In this document: positions 51,620 to 62,416 of the stretch, in pieces
Layout of the letters: every line of letters starts with the position of its first letter
Position numbering within the stretch: the stretch's first letter is position 1
Source of the DNA: Buchnera aphidicola (Aphis nasturtii)
GTDB taxonomy: Bacteria; Pseudomonadota; Gammaproteobacteria; Enterobacterales; Enterobacteriaceae
DNA length: 64,000 nucleotides
Reading direction: 5' to 3'
NCBI RefSeq assembly: GCF_005083345.1
Contig: NZ_CP034888.1
Span: 186,001 to 250,000 of the forward strand
Notes under the pieces: model-generated
Told to the model about the DNA's origin: nothing
Database searches by the model: none
The model's input: the letters and a program-made list of their open reading frames with translations, nothing else
Position numbers and translations under genes: made by a program

Positions 51620-52935
51620 TAACTTATTTCCTTTGATAATTTTATAAAAAGATTACCTCTTTCTTCGAAGTTTTTAAATTGATCTGTACTACTACATCCT
51701 GGAGATAAAAGCACTACATCACTTGGTTTAACTTTTTTAGAAATTAAGATCATTGCATCTGTTAAATATCGAACATAAATAGATTTTTTTTTACATATTT
51801 TAGATATACTCATACCGTCTTTACCAAAACAATAAATTTTAACTTTTAATTTTTCTAAATAATTTTTTAGAATATTAAAATCAGCGGATTTTTTATTTCC
51901 TCCTAATAATAACCATATTGTTCCTTGAGTTTGGATATTTTCTAAAGCTGTTTTAGTACTATTAACATTAGTGGATTTTGAATCATTAATCCAGGATATA
52001 TTATTATGTTGATGTACTATTTGAAATCGATGTGGTAAATTTACAAACTTTCTAAGTACGTCTTTAGTTATATTTCTAGGAAAGCCCATTATATCTGAAA
52101 TTGCTAGAGCAACTAAAGCATTTTCATAATTATGATATCCATATAATAATGTTTTTGATGTATCAATTATTTTCTCTTTTCTACAGTATAAAAAATGTTT
52201 TCCTGTTATGTGTTTGATATAATAATCACTATCATCTGTACCAAAGGTAATATATTTTTTTTGTTTATTTTTAAAAAAATAAATTTTTTCTTTTAAATTT
52301 ACTAAGCATATTTCTGAGTTTTTATAAATAGATAATTTAATTTGTTTATACTGTTTAAATCCATTGGGATATCGATCTAAATGATCTTCATTAATATTTA
52401 GTACTACAGATATTTTTGATTTCAAGCTAAATATATTTTCAAGTTGGAAACTAGATAATTCTAGTATATACAAATCAGCTTTTTTTTCTAATATATTTAA
52501 TACTGGAAATCCAATATTTCCTATTAGATAGGCTTTATATCCTGATTTTTTTGCAATTTTTTTCACCATTGTAGCTACAGTACTTTTTCCATTAGTACCT
52601 GTAATAGAAATAATTGGAGATTTTGTTTCTCTAGCAAATAATTCAATATCACTAATTATTTCAATACCCAACATTCGTGCTTCCATTAAAATAGGTTTAA
52701 ACGAAGATATTCCGGGGCTAATAATAATTAGATCTGATTCCAAAATCCATTTTTTTTCTAAACCTCCTAATTTATATTTAATATTTTTAGGAATTTTATT
52801 TAAATAATCAGGTTTTTTAGATTCATCAATTATTTTGGGAATTGCACCTTTTTTTAAAAAAAAATTAATACAAGATATGCCAGTTAAACCTATACCTAAA
52901 ATTAATATTTTTTTTTCCGAATACTTATATGGCAT
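51619..52935 (-). CDS. murD: UDP-N-acetylmuramoylalanine--D-glutamate ligase
   Basis: Adds D-Glu to the peptide stem. The 438 aa length equals E. coli. Seen are ILILGIGLTGISCINFFLKKG (N-terminal Rossmann), the ATP loop SITGTNGKSTVATMV (about residues 110-124), NINEDHLDRY, the WINDSKSTNVNST segment and the C-terminal SPGCSSTDQFKNFEERG. It is intact. Its start overlaps mraY by 11 nt and its stop overlaps the ftsW start by one base. Confidence 0.97.
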   Translation of the reverse strand: MPYKYSEKKILILGIGLTGISCINFFLKKGAIPKIIDESKKPDYLNKIPKNIKYKLGGLEKKWILESDLIIISPGISSFKPILMEARMLGIEIISDIELFARETKSPIISITGTNGKSTVATMVKKIAKKSGYKAYLIGNIGFPVLNILEKKADLYILELSSFQLENIFSLKSKISVVLNINEDHLDRYPNGFKQYKQIKLSIYKNSEICLVNLKEKIYFFKNKQKKYITFGTDDSDYYIKHITGKHFLYCRKEKIIDTSKTLLYGYHNYENALVALAISDIMGFPRNITKDVLRKFVNLPHRFQIVHQHNNISWINDSKSTNVNSTKTALENIQTQGTIWLLLGGNKKSADFNILKNYLEKLKVKIYCFGKDGMSISKICKKKSIYVRYLTDAMILISKKVKPSDVVLLSPGCSSTDQFKNFEERGNLFIKLSKEIS

Positions 52936-54001
52936 TATGTACCCTTAAAGATATAATTCCTATTAATAACAATATAAAGGATATTATCCAAAATCTAATA
53001 GTAATTAAAGTTTCTGATAATCCCTTTACTTCGTAATGGTGATGAATTGGAGCCATTTTAAATATTCTTTTTTTTCTAATTTTAAAATAAATAATCTGTA
53101 ATATTACAGACATAGTTTCAAAAACGAAAACTCCACCCATTATCATTAATAATAATTCTTGATGTAATAATATAGATATCATTCCTAATGCACCTCCTAG
53201 TGATAAAGATCCAACATCACCCATAAATATTTGAGCTGGATAAGTATTAAACCATAAAAAACCTAGTCCAGAACCAATAATTGATGCGCATAAAACACTT
53301 AATTCATTGGCTTGTTTAGAATAAAAAATATTTATATAATTACATAAATGAATTTCAGAACTACAAAAAGCAATTAAACCTAATCCAAATGATATAAAAA
53401 TTACTGGCATTATTGCTAGCCCATCTAATCCATCTGTTAAATTTACGCTATTACTTGTACCTACAATAACAAGATAAGATAAAAATATATAAAAATAATT
53501 CATTTTTATAAGGATTTGACTATAAAAAGGAATTATCAATTCAATATAAATATTGCTTTCTTTATTGAATTGCATAATAAAAATGATTAATATAGCAATT
53601 ATTGACAAACAAAAAAATTTATATGATATTTTTAATCCATTTGAATTTTTAAACTTAATTTTTTGATAATCATCTAAAAACCCGATTAAACCATATCCTA
53701 ATATAATAGTAAGAACATACCAAATGTATTTATTATATAAATCACAATAAAAAAAAATAGATAAACATATTGATATAATAATTAATATTCCTCCCATCGT
53801 AGGAGTTTGGTTTTTATTAAAATGACCTATAGGTCCATTTATTCTTATAATCTGGAATGTTTGTAATTTTTTTAAATAAGATATAACATATGGCCCAAGA
53901 AATAAATTTATAAAAAATGATGTTAGTAAACTAAATATTATTCGGTAGGAAATAAAATTAAATATTTTACAATTTAAGTATTTATTAATTAGAAATATCA
54001 T
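52925..54001 (-). CDS. mraY: phospho-MurNAc-pentapeptide transferase MraY
   Basis: Integral membrane enzyme that transfers phospho-MurNAc-pentapeptide to undecaprenyl phosphate to make lipid I. The 358 aa product (E. coli 360) has about ten hydrophobic segments, TPTMGGILI, GYGLIGFLDDYQK (metal-binding Asp pair, about residues 105-117), NSVNLTDGLDGLAIMP, FMGDVGSLSLGGALG and the MAPIHHHYE loop. All catalytic Asp/His residues are visible. It overlaps murF by 17 nt upstream and murD by 11 nt downstream. Confidence 0.97.
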   Translation of the reverse strand: MIFLINKYLNCKIFNFISYRIIFSLLTSFFINLFLGPYVISYLKKLQTFQIIRINGPIGHFNKNQTPTMGGILIIISICLSIFFYCDLYNKYIWYVLTIILGYGLIGFLDDYQKIKFKNSNGLKISYKFFCLSIIAILIIFIMQFNKESNIYIELIIPFYSQILIKMNYFYIFLSYLVIVGTSNSVNLTDGLDGLAIMPVIFISFGLGLIAFCSSEIHLCNYINIFYSKQANELSVLCASIIGSGLGFLWFNTYPAQIFMGDVGSLSLGGALGMISILLHQELLLMIMGGVFVFETMSVILQIIYFKIRKKRIFKMAPIHHHYEVKGLSETLITIRFWIISFILLLIGIISLRVHNAI

Positions 54002-55366
54002 TTTTTTTATACTCTTTTATTAAATATTTGACAATTGTTTCCATTTGCATATTACGTGAGCCTTTGATTAAAATCGTACTTGTGTTTTTTTTTGAAATTT
54101 TTTCTTTTAATTTTTTCTCTAATATATGTTTATATTTTTCTGAAAAATGTTTTCCATTTTTACATATTTTAAAAATTTCACGACTATACTTACCTAAACT
54201 GAAAATATGATCAATATTTGATAAATTAGCAATATTACCTATAATTTTATGATATAAAATGCTTTTTTCACCTAATTCCGCCATATCTCCTACGACTAAT
54301 ATTTTATAACCTGGCATTTTTTCTAAAACTTTAATTGCTATGATCATAGAAGCCACATTTGAGTTATATGTATCATTAATTAAAATTTTATTTTTACTTA
54401 ACTTAATTGGCTCTAATCTTCCTGGAATAATAGGAGATTCTGATAATCCAATTTGAATTTGTTTTAATGGTATATGAACCGAAAATGCAAGAGCACTAGC
54501 AGCTAGAGCGTTAGATATATTTTGATACCCTAAATATGGTAATACAATTTTTATTTTTCCGCATGGTGTATGCATAATAAAAGATGTTTGGTTTGAGTGA
54601 ATTTCAATATTAGTAGCAAAGAAATTACTTTCTTTTTTTTTTCGATAGAAAAATACAATATTTTTTTATTTTGAATTTTTTTTTTCCATTGTGAAAGGTG
54701 ATGGCTATCTAAATTAATAATTACTGTGCTTTTATTTTTTAAATAAGATAATATTTCTGATTTTTCTTTTGATATACCTAGTAATGATTTAAAACCTTTT
54801 AAATGCGCATAATAAATATTGTTTATTAACGCGATATTTGGTTGAGAGATTTTTGAAACGTAACGAATTTCACCAGGATTATTAGCTCCTAGTTCAATTA
54901 ATCCATATTTATCTGTTTTTTTTAATCTTAATAAAGTAATAGGTACTCCTATATGATTGTTTTCGTTATTCGTTGTATATATTATATGGTGTTGTTTTTT
55001 AAGTATAGAAGCAGTCATTTCTTTCACCGAAGTCTTTCCACAAGATCCAGTAATAGCTAATATTTTTGGGTCTACTATATTTCGAATCCAAGTAGCAATT
55101 TGCCCCAAAGCAATAGTAGTATTTTCAACTATAATATAAGAAATAAAAGATATAATTTTTCGATTAGTGATAATTGCAGTGCATCCTTTTTGCAAGGCTT
55201 CTTCGATAAATATATGTGCATCAAATTTATTGCCTTGTAATGCAATAAATAGGGTATTTGATATGATTTTTTTACTATTTATGCTAATATTATCTATTAT
55301 AATGTTTTTTCCATATAATAAACCATTTGTAATACTAGCAATTTTTTTTAACGAAATAGGAATCAT
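53985..55366 (-). CDS. murF: UDP-MurNAc-tripeptide--D-Ala-D-Ala ligase, frameshifted in a 10-A run
   Basis: Adds D-Ala-D-Ala to complete the pentapeptide. The N-terminal part (from 55366) carries FIALQGNKFDAHIF, the ATP loop AITGSCGKTSVKEM and IELGANNPGEI. A 10-A run at 54633-54642 then shifts the frame, giving a false tail ending HHAEK. With eleven A the frame passes through SNFFATNIEIH into the second open part with PYLGYQNISNALAASAL, INDTYNSN and VVGDMAELGEKS. The restored length is 460 aa (E. coli 452). The two open parts overlap but are one gene. It overlaps murE by 32 nt and mraY by 17 nt. Confidence 0.9.
54633..54642 (-). other. poly(A)10 frameshift site in murF
   Basis: Ten A on the coding strand; 8 or 11 would join the two open parts of murF. 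Confidence 0.9.
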
Positions 55367-56858
55367 GTTTTTTTTCCAATAAATTTAAAACTATTGCTTG
55401 ATCTGAATAGTAAATATTCTGATTACCAATTATTTGATAATTTTCATGTCCTTTACCAGCAATAAAAATTATATCGTTAGCATTTGATCGAAAAAAAACA
55501 TAAGAAATAGCTTTTTTTCTATTGGGGATAATTATTATTTTTTCTTTTTTTATACATCCAGTGATAATTTCTTTAATTATTGTATTTGGATTTTCATTTC
55601 TAGGATTATCATTAGTAATGATCACTTTATCTGCTATTTTTTCTGCAATCTTCCCCATTACAGGGCGTTTTTTTTTGTCTCTTTCTCCTCCACATCCAAA
55701 TATACACCATATTTTTTTTTTAGAATATTGTAATTTAATAGCATCTAGTGCTTTTTTTAAAGCATCAGGAGTATGAGCATAATCTATAATACAAATTGGT
55801 TTTCTAATAAAATCAAATTTTTGCATACGCCCGTATATTGGTTTAAGTTTTATAGATGTTTTAATAAGAGCAGATAATTTATAATTCATTTCTAACATAC
55901 ATGCTAGTGATAATAATAAATTTTCTACGTTAAAACTTCCTATTAAACAACTAGATAAAACGCCTTTTCCCCAGCTAGATTCAAATGTTATATCAGTTTT
56001 TTTACTATCAATTTTGATAGAAATAGCATTTATCCATTTTGTAGCATATTTTTTTTGTCTAGAATCTTGAATTGTAACTGCAACTGTATATTTATCAGAA
56101 AATTTTTTTAACCAATTTTGTGCATATTTATCGTTAGCATTTAATATTATTTTGTTTACTTTATGATCAGTAAAAAGTGAAAGTTTAGCTAATTCGTATT
56201 TTTGCATATTTTCATGATAATCTAAATGATCTTGTGTTAAATTAGTAAATATTGCAGTATGAAATAAGATATTTTTAACGCGATTTTGGACTAAACCATG
56301 TGACGAAACTTCCATGGTAACTAATTTGACTTTATTTAATACTGAATGTAAAAAAGATTGTATATCGATAGCTGATGAAGTTGTATTAATTGCAGGTTTT
56401 AAGAAGTTATGTAAACCATTTCCAAGAGTTCCCATTGTTGCAATTTTATTTCCTAATAATTCATTCCATTGATTAATTAGTTGTGCCACTGTAGTTTTTC
56501 CGTTTGTCCCGGTAATTCCAATTACTTTTAATCGGCTACTTGGTTTATGATAAAATCTTTCAGCTAAAATTGAAAGTTTTTTAGAAATGTTAAAAAAAGA
56601 TATTATCGGAATATTATTAATATAATTTATTTTTCCATGTTGTTTTTTTTTTGTAGTTTCAGATAATATTGCTGCTACTTTTCTAGAAATCGCGTGAAAA
56701 ATAAAACTATGCCCATCTTTTCTTTTTCCTTTTACGGCTATAAAGACATCTTTATTAGATATTAATTTTCTACTATCTAGAACTAGATTATTAATATTTA
56801 TTTTTGGAAGATTTTTAATCCAAGGTGACAAAAAATGTTTTAAGTTATTTTCTTTCAT
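55335..56858 (-). CDS. murE: UDP-MurNAc-Ala-Glu--meso-diaminopimelate ligase
   Basis: Adds meso-diaminopimelate to the peptide stem. The 507 aa protein (E. coli 495) has an N-terminal UDP-binding domain with VLDSRKLISNKDVFIAVKG, the ATP loop GITGTNGKTTVAQLI (about residues 115-130), EVSSHGL, NLTQDHLDYHENM and the substrate-selecting DNPRNENP motif typical of the diaminopimelate enzyme. The C-terminal GKGHENYQI is also kept. It is intact despite several A/T runs. Its end overlaps the murF start by 32 nt. Confidence 0.97.
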   Translation of the reverse strand: MKENNLKHFLSPWIKNLPKININNLVLDSRKLISNKDVFIAVKGKRKDGHSFIFHAISRKVAAILSETTKKKQHGKINYINNIPIISFFNISKKLSILAERFYHKPSSRLKVIGITGTNGKTTVAQLINQWNELLGNKIATMGTLGNGLHNFLKPAINTTSSAIDIQSFLHSVLNKVKLVTMEVSSHGLVQNRVKNILFHTAIFTNLTQDHLDYHENMQKYELAKLSLFTDHKVNKIILNANDKYAQNWLKKFSDKYTVAVTIQDSRQKKYATKWINAISIKIDSKKTDITFESSWGKGVLSSCLIGSFNVENLLLSLACMLEMNYKLSALIKTSIKLKPIYGRMQKFDFIRKPICIIDYAHTPDALKKALDAIKLQYSKKKIWCIFGCGGERDKKKRPVMGKIAEKIADKVIITNDNPRNENPNTIIKEIITGCIKKEKIIIIPNRKKAISYVFFRSNANDIIFIAGKGHENYQIIGNQNIYYSDQAIVLNLLEKKHDSYFVKKNC

Positions 56859-56882
56859 TAAATTTTATTTTTAATTTATTTT

Positions 56883-58592
56883 TTATAAATTATCTGGTTT
56901 AATTTTCATTGTTTTTAATACTGATACCATTATCTTACTGAACACTGGAGCAGAAACCGCACCGCCATAATATTGATTGCCTTGTGGATTATCAATAACA
57001 ATAATTAAAGCAAATTTTGGGTTTTTAGCTGGAGCAACACCTGCAGTATAGGCTATATATTTTTTAATGTAACATCCATGAATACCAACTTTTTTTGCTG
57101 TTCCTGTTTTAATAGCAATACGATATTTTTGTGCATCTATTTGATTAATATTTTCATCTGGTTCTACAGTTTTTTCCATCATATTAAGCACTTTTTTTAC
57201 ATATTTTTGAGGGAAAATTCTTTTTTCGTATAATGGATGATTAATTTTAATAATAGATAATGGTTTATAAATTCCATAACTTCCTATTGTTGTATATAAT
57301 CTAGCTAATTGCAGTGGTGTGACCATTAATCCATATCCAAAAGAAAAAGTTGCTTTTTCTAAATTTGATAAATTTTTCTTTTTAGGTAACAAGCCTTTGT
57401 GCTCTCCAATTAATCCCAAATTAGTTTTCTGACCTAATCCAAATTTCAAATATGCATTAATTAAATTTTTACTTTTCATAGCAAGTGCAATTTTTGATAC
57501 ACCAACATTGCTAGATTTTTTTAATATTCCGGAAATATCTAATTTTTCATGATACGAAACATCTTTAATTTGATGCTTTTGAATAAAAAAAGGCTTGGTA
57601 TTTATTACGGAATTTTCTTTGATAATACCTTCTTTTAATGCTTCCATAATAACTATTGGTTTAACTGTAGAGCCTGGTTCAAAAATATCTGAAATCGCTC
57701 GGTTTCTAAAATTTTTTGAAATTATGTATTGTTTTTCATTTGGATTATATGCAGGACTAGTTGCCATTGACAATATTTCTCCAGTTTTGATATCAATTAA
57801 AACAGCAATTCCAAAATCTGCTTTATTTTTATTTACACCTTCACATAATTTTTCATAAGTAATAGTTTGTAGTTCTTTGTTAATGCTTAATATTAAATTT
57901 TTAGAATTAGATTTGTGAATTAGAGATTCATTTTCAATTACATGACCTTGGTTATCTTTTCTTATTTTTCTTTTACCTGGTTTTCCTGTTAAGTCATTAT
58001 TAAAACTTTTTTCAACACCTTCTATACCTTCGTCATCTATATTATTAAATCCAATAAGTTGTGCAGCGATTTTTCCAGAAGGATAATAACGTTTTGCTTC
58101 TTCCGTTAAATATATACCAGGTAGTTTTAGTTTTTTAATGTATTCACCAACTTCAGGAGTGATTTGACGTACTAAATAAATAAATTTTAAATTTTTATTA
58201 AAATTTGCATGAAAAACAATTTTTTTTAATGGAATAGAAAGAACATTAGATAATGCTTTCCATCTTATACTATTTTCAATATCTATATCGTTTTGAATCA
58301 TACTAGGATCTATAAATACTGCATTTACTGGAACGGTAACAGCTAATGGATATCCAAGTCGATCATTAATAATCCCCCTAGTATTTATTACAGGTTGTAT
58401 TCTTAATGTTCTACGATCTCCTTCATATGAAAGTTTTTTAGAATCAATTACTTGAAGAAATATCATACGTGATGTTAAGATAATCAAAAATGATAAAACA
58501 ATAATACATAATGCTATAAAACGCCAATTTATATAATTTTTTTTTCTTATGTTGTTTTTTTTAAATAATTTTATATTTTTTTTGATGTACAT
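56883..58592 (-). CDS. ftsI: septal peptidoglycan transpeptidase FtsI (PBP3)
   Basis: Division-specific DD-transpeptidase that crosslinks septal peptidoglycan with FtsW. The 569 aa product (E. coli 588) has a short cytoplasmic tail, one membrane anchor ([20 protein letters not shown], about residues 24-43), the pedestal domain and all three active-site motifs: EPGSTVKP (SxxK), KSSNVGVS (SxN) and [10 protein letters not shown] (KTG). With mrcB decayed, this is the only intact penicillin-binding protein gene in the window. It follows ftsL. Confidence 0.97.
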   Translation of the reverse strand: MYIKKNIKLFKKNNIRKKNYINWRFIALCIIVLSFLIILTSRMIFLQVIDSKKLSYEGDRRTLRIQPVINTRGIINDRLGYPLAVTVPVNAVFIDPSMIQNDIDIENSIRWKALSNVLSIPLKKIVFHANFNKNLKFIYLVRQITPEVGEYIKKLKLPGIYLTEEAKRYYPSGKIAAQLIGFNNIDDEGIEGVEKSFNNDLTGKPGKRKIRKDNQGHVIENESLIHKSNSKNLILSINKELQTITYEKLCEGVNKNKADFGIAVLIDIKTGEILSMATSPAYNPNEKQYIISKNFRNRAISDIFEPGSTVKPIVIMEALKEGIIKENSVINTKPFFIQKHQIKDVSYHEKLDISGILKKSSNVGVSKIALAMKSKNLINAYLKFGLGQKTNLGLIGEHKGLLPKKKNLSNLEKATFSFGYGLMVTPLQLARLYTTIGSYGIYKPLSIIKINHPLYEKRIFPQKYVKKVLNMMEKTVEPDENINQIDAQKYRIAIKTGTAKKVGIHGCYIKKYIAYTAGVAPAKNPKFALIIVIDNPQGNQYYGGAVSAPVFSKIMVSVLKTMKIKPDNL

Positions 58593-58687
58593 TTTATAAT
58601 TATCTTATTTTAAAATTTTTAAAAAATTTAATTCAATGTATATTTTATTAAAATAGTTGTTAATTTAAAATAATTAAATATTTTTTA

Positions 58688-58935
58688 CTAATTAATTATA
58701 GGCATGGAAAGAGTATTTTTTTCAATAATTAAATTTCTCCATTCATCATTTTTTTTTTTTCTTCTATACGTAATTTTTCTTGTTCAGTAATCAACATTCT
58801 AGTTTTATAGACTATTATGACAATAGAATTAGCAGACAATATTATTGCAAACAAGAGGATTAAGTGTATTTTTGCATATAAAAGAAAATCATTTTTAATG
58901 ATGATTGGTAAATCATAGTGTTGTTTTTTATTCAT
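58688..58935 (-). CDS. ftsL: cell division protein FtsL, frameshifted in a 12-A run
   Basis: Small bitopic divisome protein. From ATG 58935: a short cytoplasmic part, one membrane segment ([19 protein letters not shown], about residues 25-44) and the start of a periplasmic coiled coil ([14 protein letters not shown]). A run of twelve A (58749-58760) then shifts into a stop after MMNGEI at 58729. With thirteen A the frame reads [15 protein letters not shown], matching the EWRNLILEENAL region of E. coli FtsL, and ends at TAG 58688: 82 aa against 121. Even restored, the distal coiled coil is missing. The start overlaps the rsmH stop by 8 nt. Confidence 0.82.
58749..58760 (-). other. poly(A)12 frameshift site in ftsL
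   Basis: Twelve A on the coding strand; 10 or 13 would join the membrane-anchor part to the conserved DEWRNL segment. Confidence 0.85.
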
Positions 58936-59872
58936 ATTTTTTTAACTCTGCTGTACGTAATATAGCACTTCGAGATTTAGGATTTTTTTGAATTTCTTCA
59001 TAAGTTGGTAACATTCGATTTATAATTTTTAATTTGCAAATTTTAAGTTTTTCTATTTCTTTTTCTGTTATAGGCATACCGTAAGGAATTTTCGCTCTCA
59101 TACTATGTTTGAGCATAAATTTTTTAATTATTCTATCTTCTAATGAGTGGAAACTAATGACTGTTATACGTCCACCTGGTTTTAATATTTTTAACGATTC
59201 TTCTAATGCATTACTTATTTCTTCTAATTCTTGATTAATATAAATCCGGATTGCTTGAAATGTTCGTCTAGCTGGATGTTTAAAAATATTTTTTTTTGGT
59301 ATTGCTTTTTTGATAATATTTACTAATTCTAAAGTTTCTGTTATTTTTTTTTTTCTATTATAATCTTTAATTGCATATGCAATTTTTTTTGCAAAACGTT
59401 CTTCTCCAAAATTTTTTAAAACGAAAATAATTTTTTCAGCACTTGCTTGAACAATCCAATTAGATGCTGTAATACCACAAGTTTGATTCATTCGCATGTC
59501 TAGAGGTCCATTTTGTTTAAACGAAAAACCTCTTTTATAATCTAATATTTGTGATGAAGATACTCCTAAATCAAATAATATTCCATCTACTTTTCTAATA
59601 ATCTTGTTGGATTTAGCATAATTTAAAATTTTTGAAAAATTGTCATGAATTATAGAAAAACGTTTATCTTTAATTTTATTCCCTATTAATATAGAATTTA
59701 AATCTTTATCAATAGCATATAATTTTCCATCTTTTCCTAGTTTTTTTAAAATTTCAATCGCATGCCCACCCATTCCAAATGTACTATCAATGTAAATGCC
59801 GTTTTCTTGAATTTTTAATGATTTAATTAGTTCTTTTTTCATCACAGGAATGTGTTTTATATTTTGATTCAT
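58928..59872 (-). CDS. rsmH: 16S rRNA (cytosine-1402-N4)-methyltransferase RsmH
   Basis: SAM-dependent methylation of C1402 in 16S rRNA. The ATG at 59872 gives 314 aa (E. coli 313), beginning [16 protein letters not shown]; an ATG 63 nt upstream would add a hydrophobic stretch foreign to the family. Motifs are [16 protein letters not shown] (SAM loop), [33 protein letters not shown] and [15 protein letters not shown]. No clear SD is seen. It is the first gene of the dcw cluster here; mraZ, normally before it, is missing. Confidence 0.95.
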   Translation of the reverse strand: MNQNIKHIPVMKKELIKSLKIQENGIYIDSTFGMGGHAIEILKKLGKDGKLYAIDKDLNSILIGNKIKDKRFSIIHDNFSKILNYAKSNKIIRKVDGILFDLGVSSSQILDYKRGFSFKQNGPLDMRMNQTCGITASNWIVQASAEKIIFVLKNFGEERFAKKIAYAIKDYNRKKKITETLELVNIIKKAIPKKNIFKHPARRTFQAIRIYINQELEEISNALEESLKILKPGGRITVISFHSLEDRIIKKFMLKHSMRAKIPYGMPITEKEIEKLKICKLKIINRMLPTYEEIQKNPKSRSAILRTAELKKYE

Positions 59873-59902
59873 AGTGAAATTGTTAAGATATAAATGAAAT
59901 AG

Positions 59903-59939
59903 AAACATGGTCACTTTATATTTTAAAATGACCATGTTT
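59903..59939 (-). terminator. stem-loop downstream of ilvIH
   Basis: Perfect 11-bp inverted repeat (AAACATGGTCA / TGACCATGTTT) with a 15-nt AT loop between ilvH and rsmH. On the minus strand the right arm ends in TTT followed by CTATTTC. It probably ends the ilvIH transcript, so rsmH would need its own promoter in the roughly 30 nt that follow or rely on read-through. Confidence 0.6.
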
Positions 59940-59980
59940 TTGATAAATAATAAAATTTTTATAAATATATTTGATTTACA

Positions 59981-60454
59981 TTATCCTCGAGAAATTCCTA
60001 CTATTCCAGAACGAGTCATTTCGATAATTTCAGATATATTTCTAATTATTTTAAGAAAAGAATCTAATTTTTTTGTCGTTCCTGAAAGTTGTAATACGTA
60101 TGTGGTTGATGTAACGTCTACAATCTGTCCTCGAAAAACTTCAGTAATATGTTTAATATCATTTTTGCAGTTATTTGTTTGCACTTTTATTAACATAATT
60201 TCACGTTCTATGTGAGATTTTTGTTCAATTTTAATAACTCTTAAGACATCAATTAATTTATGTAGTTGTTTTTCAATTTGTTCAATAGATTTTTCATTGC
60301 CCACTGTTTGTATAGTCATTTTTGATAAAGACGAGTCTTCTGTAGGCGCTACTGTAACTGTTTCGATATTATAACCTCTTTGCGAAAAAAGTCCTATCAC
60401 ACGTGATAATGCACCTGATTCATTTTCTAAGAGAATAGATAAAATACTTCGCAT
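59981..60454 (-). CDS. ilvH: acetolactate synthase III, small (regulatory) subunit
   Basis: ACT-domain subunit that activates IlvI and confers valine feedback. The start at 60454 gives 157 aa (E. coli 163) beginning [19 protein letters not shown]; a start 36 nt upstream would overlap ilvI and add an unrelated leader. The N-terminal ACT domain (about 1-75) keeps Asn11 and Gly14, and the C-terminal domain has EIMLIKVQ and FRGQIVDVT. The gap to ilvI is 8 nt, so the two are coupled. The last few residues after GISRG are shorter than in E. coli. Confidence 0.95.
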   Translation of the reverse strand: MRSILSILLENESGALSRVIGLFSQRGYNIETVTVAPTEDSSLSKMTIQTVGNEKSIEQIEKQLHKLIDVLRVIKIEQKSHIEREIMLIKVQTNNCKNDIKHITEVFRGQIVDVTSTTYVLQLSGTTKKLDSFLKIIRNISEIIEMTRSGIVGISRG

Positions 60455-60462
60455 ATTTTTTA

Positions 60463-62178
60463 TTAAAAAACCTCTTTTTTCCTTAACCACATTTCATTCA
60501 TACCTCCTCCTTGAATTTGCATAGGATAAACGTGCTCAGAATTGTCTATTTGAATATCTAAAAAAACTAAATTTCCTTCAGATAGTTTTTTTAATGCTAA
60601 TATTAGTGTTTTTTCTAATTCTTCTGTTTTATCTATACGTAACCCAATATGTCCATATGATTCGACTAATTTTACGAAATCTGGAAGTGAATCCATATAT
60701 GAATGAGAATGTCTTCCAGAATAAATCATATCTTGCCACTGTTTGACCATACCTAAAGAAGAATTATTTAAATTGAGTATTAAAACAGATAAATTGTATT
60801 GTTTTGCAGTTGATAATTCTTGAATATTCATTTGAATGCTACCATCGCCTGTAATACAAATTACAGTGGCTTTAGGCATTGCTAATTTCACACCTAGTGC
60901 TGCGGGTAATCCAAATCCCATTGTACCTAGTCCTCCGGAATTAATCCAATGTCTAGGTTTATTAAATTTATAATATAATGCTGCGAACATTTGATGCTGA
61001 CCAACATCGGAAGTAATAAAACATTTGCCTTTAGTTAATTTAAAAATAGTTTGAATAACATTTTGAGGTTTTATTTTGGTGTTATTTGTATTATATTCCA
61101 AACTTTTTGTTTGTCTCCATTCCTTAATAATGTTCCACCATTTTTCTAAAGAGTAAATTTTTTTTTCTTTTTTTATTAGTTTTATTAATTCTTTTAAAAC
61201 GTATTTTGCATCACCTACTATTGGTATGTTTGCTGGAACAGTTTTAGAAATAGATGTAGGGTCAATATCAATATGTAAAATAGTAGCATTTGGGCAATAT
61301 TTTTTTAGATTGTTTGTTGTTCGATCATCAAATCGTACTCCTATAGCAAAAATAACATCAGAATTATGCATTGCCATATTAGCTTCGTAGGTACCGTGCA
61401 TACCTAACATAGAAATACTTTGAGGATGACTCCCTGGAAAAGCTCCTAATCCCATTAAAGATGTTGTAACAGGACAATGAGTTTTTTCTGCAAATTCTAA
61501 TAATTCATCGCTGCTGTTAGAGCTGATTACTCCTCCACCTGCGTAAATCACAGGTTGTTTTGCTTGTAATAATATGCTTAGTGCTTTTTTAATTTGTTTT
61601 ATATGGCCTTTAGTAGTCGGTTTATAAGATCTTATATGTATATTTTCAGGCCATATAAATTCAGTTTTACTTTTTTGTTTTAAAATATCTTTAGGTAAAT
61701 CAATAACTACTGGACCCGGACGTCCTGTAGATGCTATCCAGAAAGCTTTTTTAAAAATCATAGGTATATCTTCAGTGTTTTTAACTAAAAAACTATGTTT
61801 TACTATTGGTCGAGAAATCCCAATCATATCGCATTCTTGAAATGCATCATATCCAATTAAAGATGATGCTACCTGACCTGAAATTACTATCATTGGAATT
61901 GAGTCCATATAAGCTGTAGCAATTCCAGTAATTGCATTAGTAGCACCTGGACCAGAAGTTACTAATACTACACCTATGTTACCAGTAGATCTTGCATATC
62001 CATCAGCCATATGAGTTGCTGCTTGCTCATGTCTTACTAAAATATGTTCAATTCCACCAACAGTTTTTAGAGCATCATAAATATCTAGTACCGCACCACC
62101 AGGATAACCAAATATATGTTGTATTCCCTGATTAATTAATGATCTAATAACCATTTCGGCTCCTGATAATATTTCCAT
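60463..62178 (-). CDS. ilvI: acetolactate synthase III, large (catalytic) subunit
   Basis: Thiamine-diphosphate enzyme forming acetolactate and acetohydroxybutyrate, the first common step to valine, leucine and isoleucine. The 571 aa protein (E. coli 574) has [14 protein letters not shown], the catalytic Glu in [17 protein letters not shown] (about residue 47), [17 protein letters not shown], and the cofactor motif [19 protein letters not shown] (about residues 430-448). AGGAGG lies a few bases upstream of the ATG. Isoleucine also needs threonine, made by thrABC in this window. The leader region shows no attenuator. Confidence 0.97.
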   Translation of the reverse strand: MEILSGAEMVIRSLINQGIQHIFGYPGGAVLDIYDALKTVGGIEHILVRHEQAATHMADGYARSTGNIGVVLVTSGPGATNAITGIATAYMDSIPMIVISGQVASSLIGYDAFQECDMIGISRPIVKHSFLVKNTEDIPMIFKKAFWIASTGRPGPVVIDLPKDILKQKSKTEFIWPENIHIRSYKPTTKGHIKQIKKALSILLQAKQPVIYAGGGVISSNSSDELLEFAEKTHCPVTTSLMGLGAFPGSHPQSISMLGMHGTYEANMAMHNSDVIFAIGVRFDDRTTNNLKKYCPNATILHIDIDPTSISKTVPANIPIVGDAKYVLKELIKLIKKEKKIYSLEKWWNIIKEWRQTKSLEYNTNNTKIKPQNVIQTIFKLTKGKCFITSDVGQHQMFAALYYKFNKPRHWINSGGLGTMGFGLPAALGVKLAMPKATVICITGDGSIQMNIQELSTAKQYNLSVLILNLNNSSLGMVKQWQDMIYSGRHSHSYMDSLPDFVKLVESYGHIGLRIDKTEELEKTLILALKKLSEGNLVFLDIQIDNSEHVYPMQIQGGGMNEMWLRKKEVF

Positions 62179-62416
62179 TTTTTCCTCCAGGATGCTATTT
62201 TATTAGGTTTATTCCTAGTTTTTATTTGTAGTTTATCCTGATAGTTTATCTAAATAAAGTAAGAATAGTGTAATTTAAAAAATTATAAAAAATTAAAAAG
62301 GATGTCAATTAATATTAATTAGTTTTTTTATTATTACAAATATATTAAATATTATCAATAAATTGAAATAAATTAAATAATTATATATTTTATTAAAATT
62401 ATTCTTTTGGAATTCT

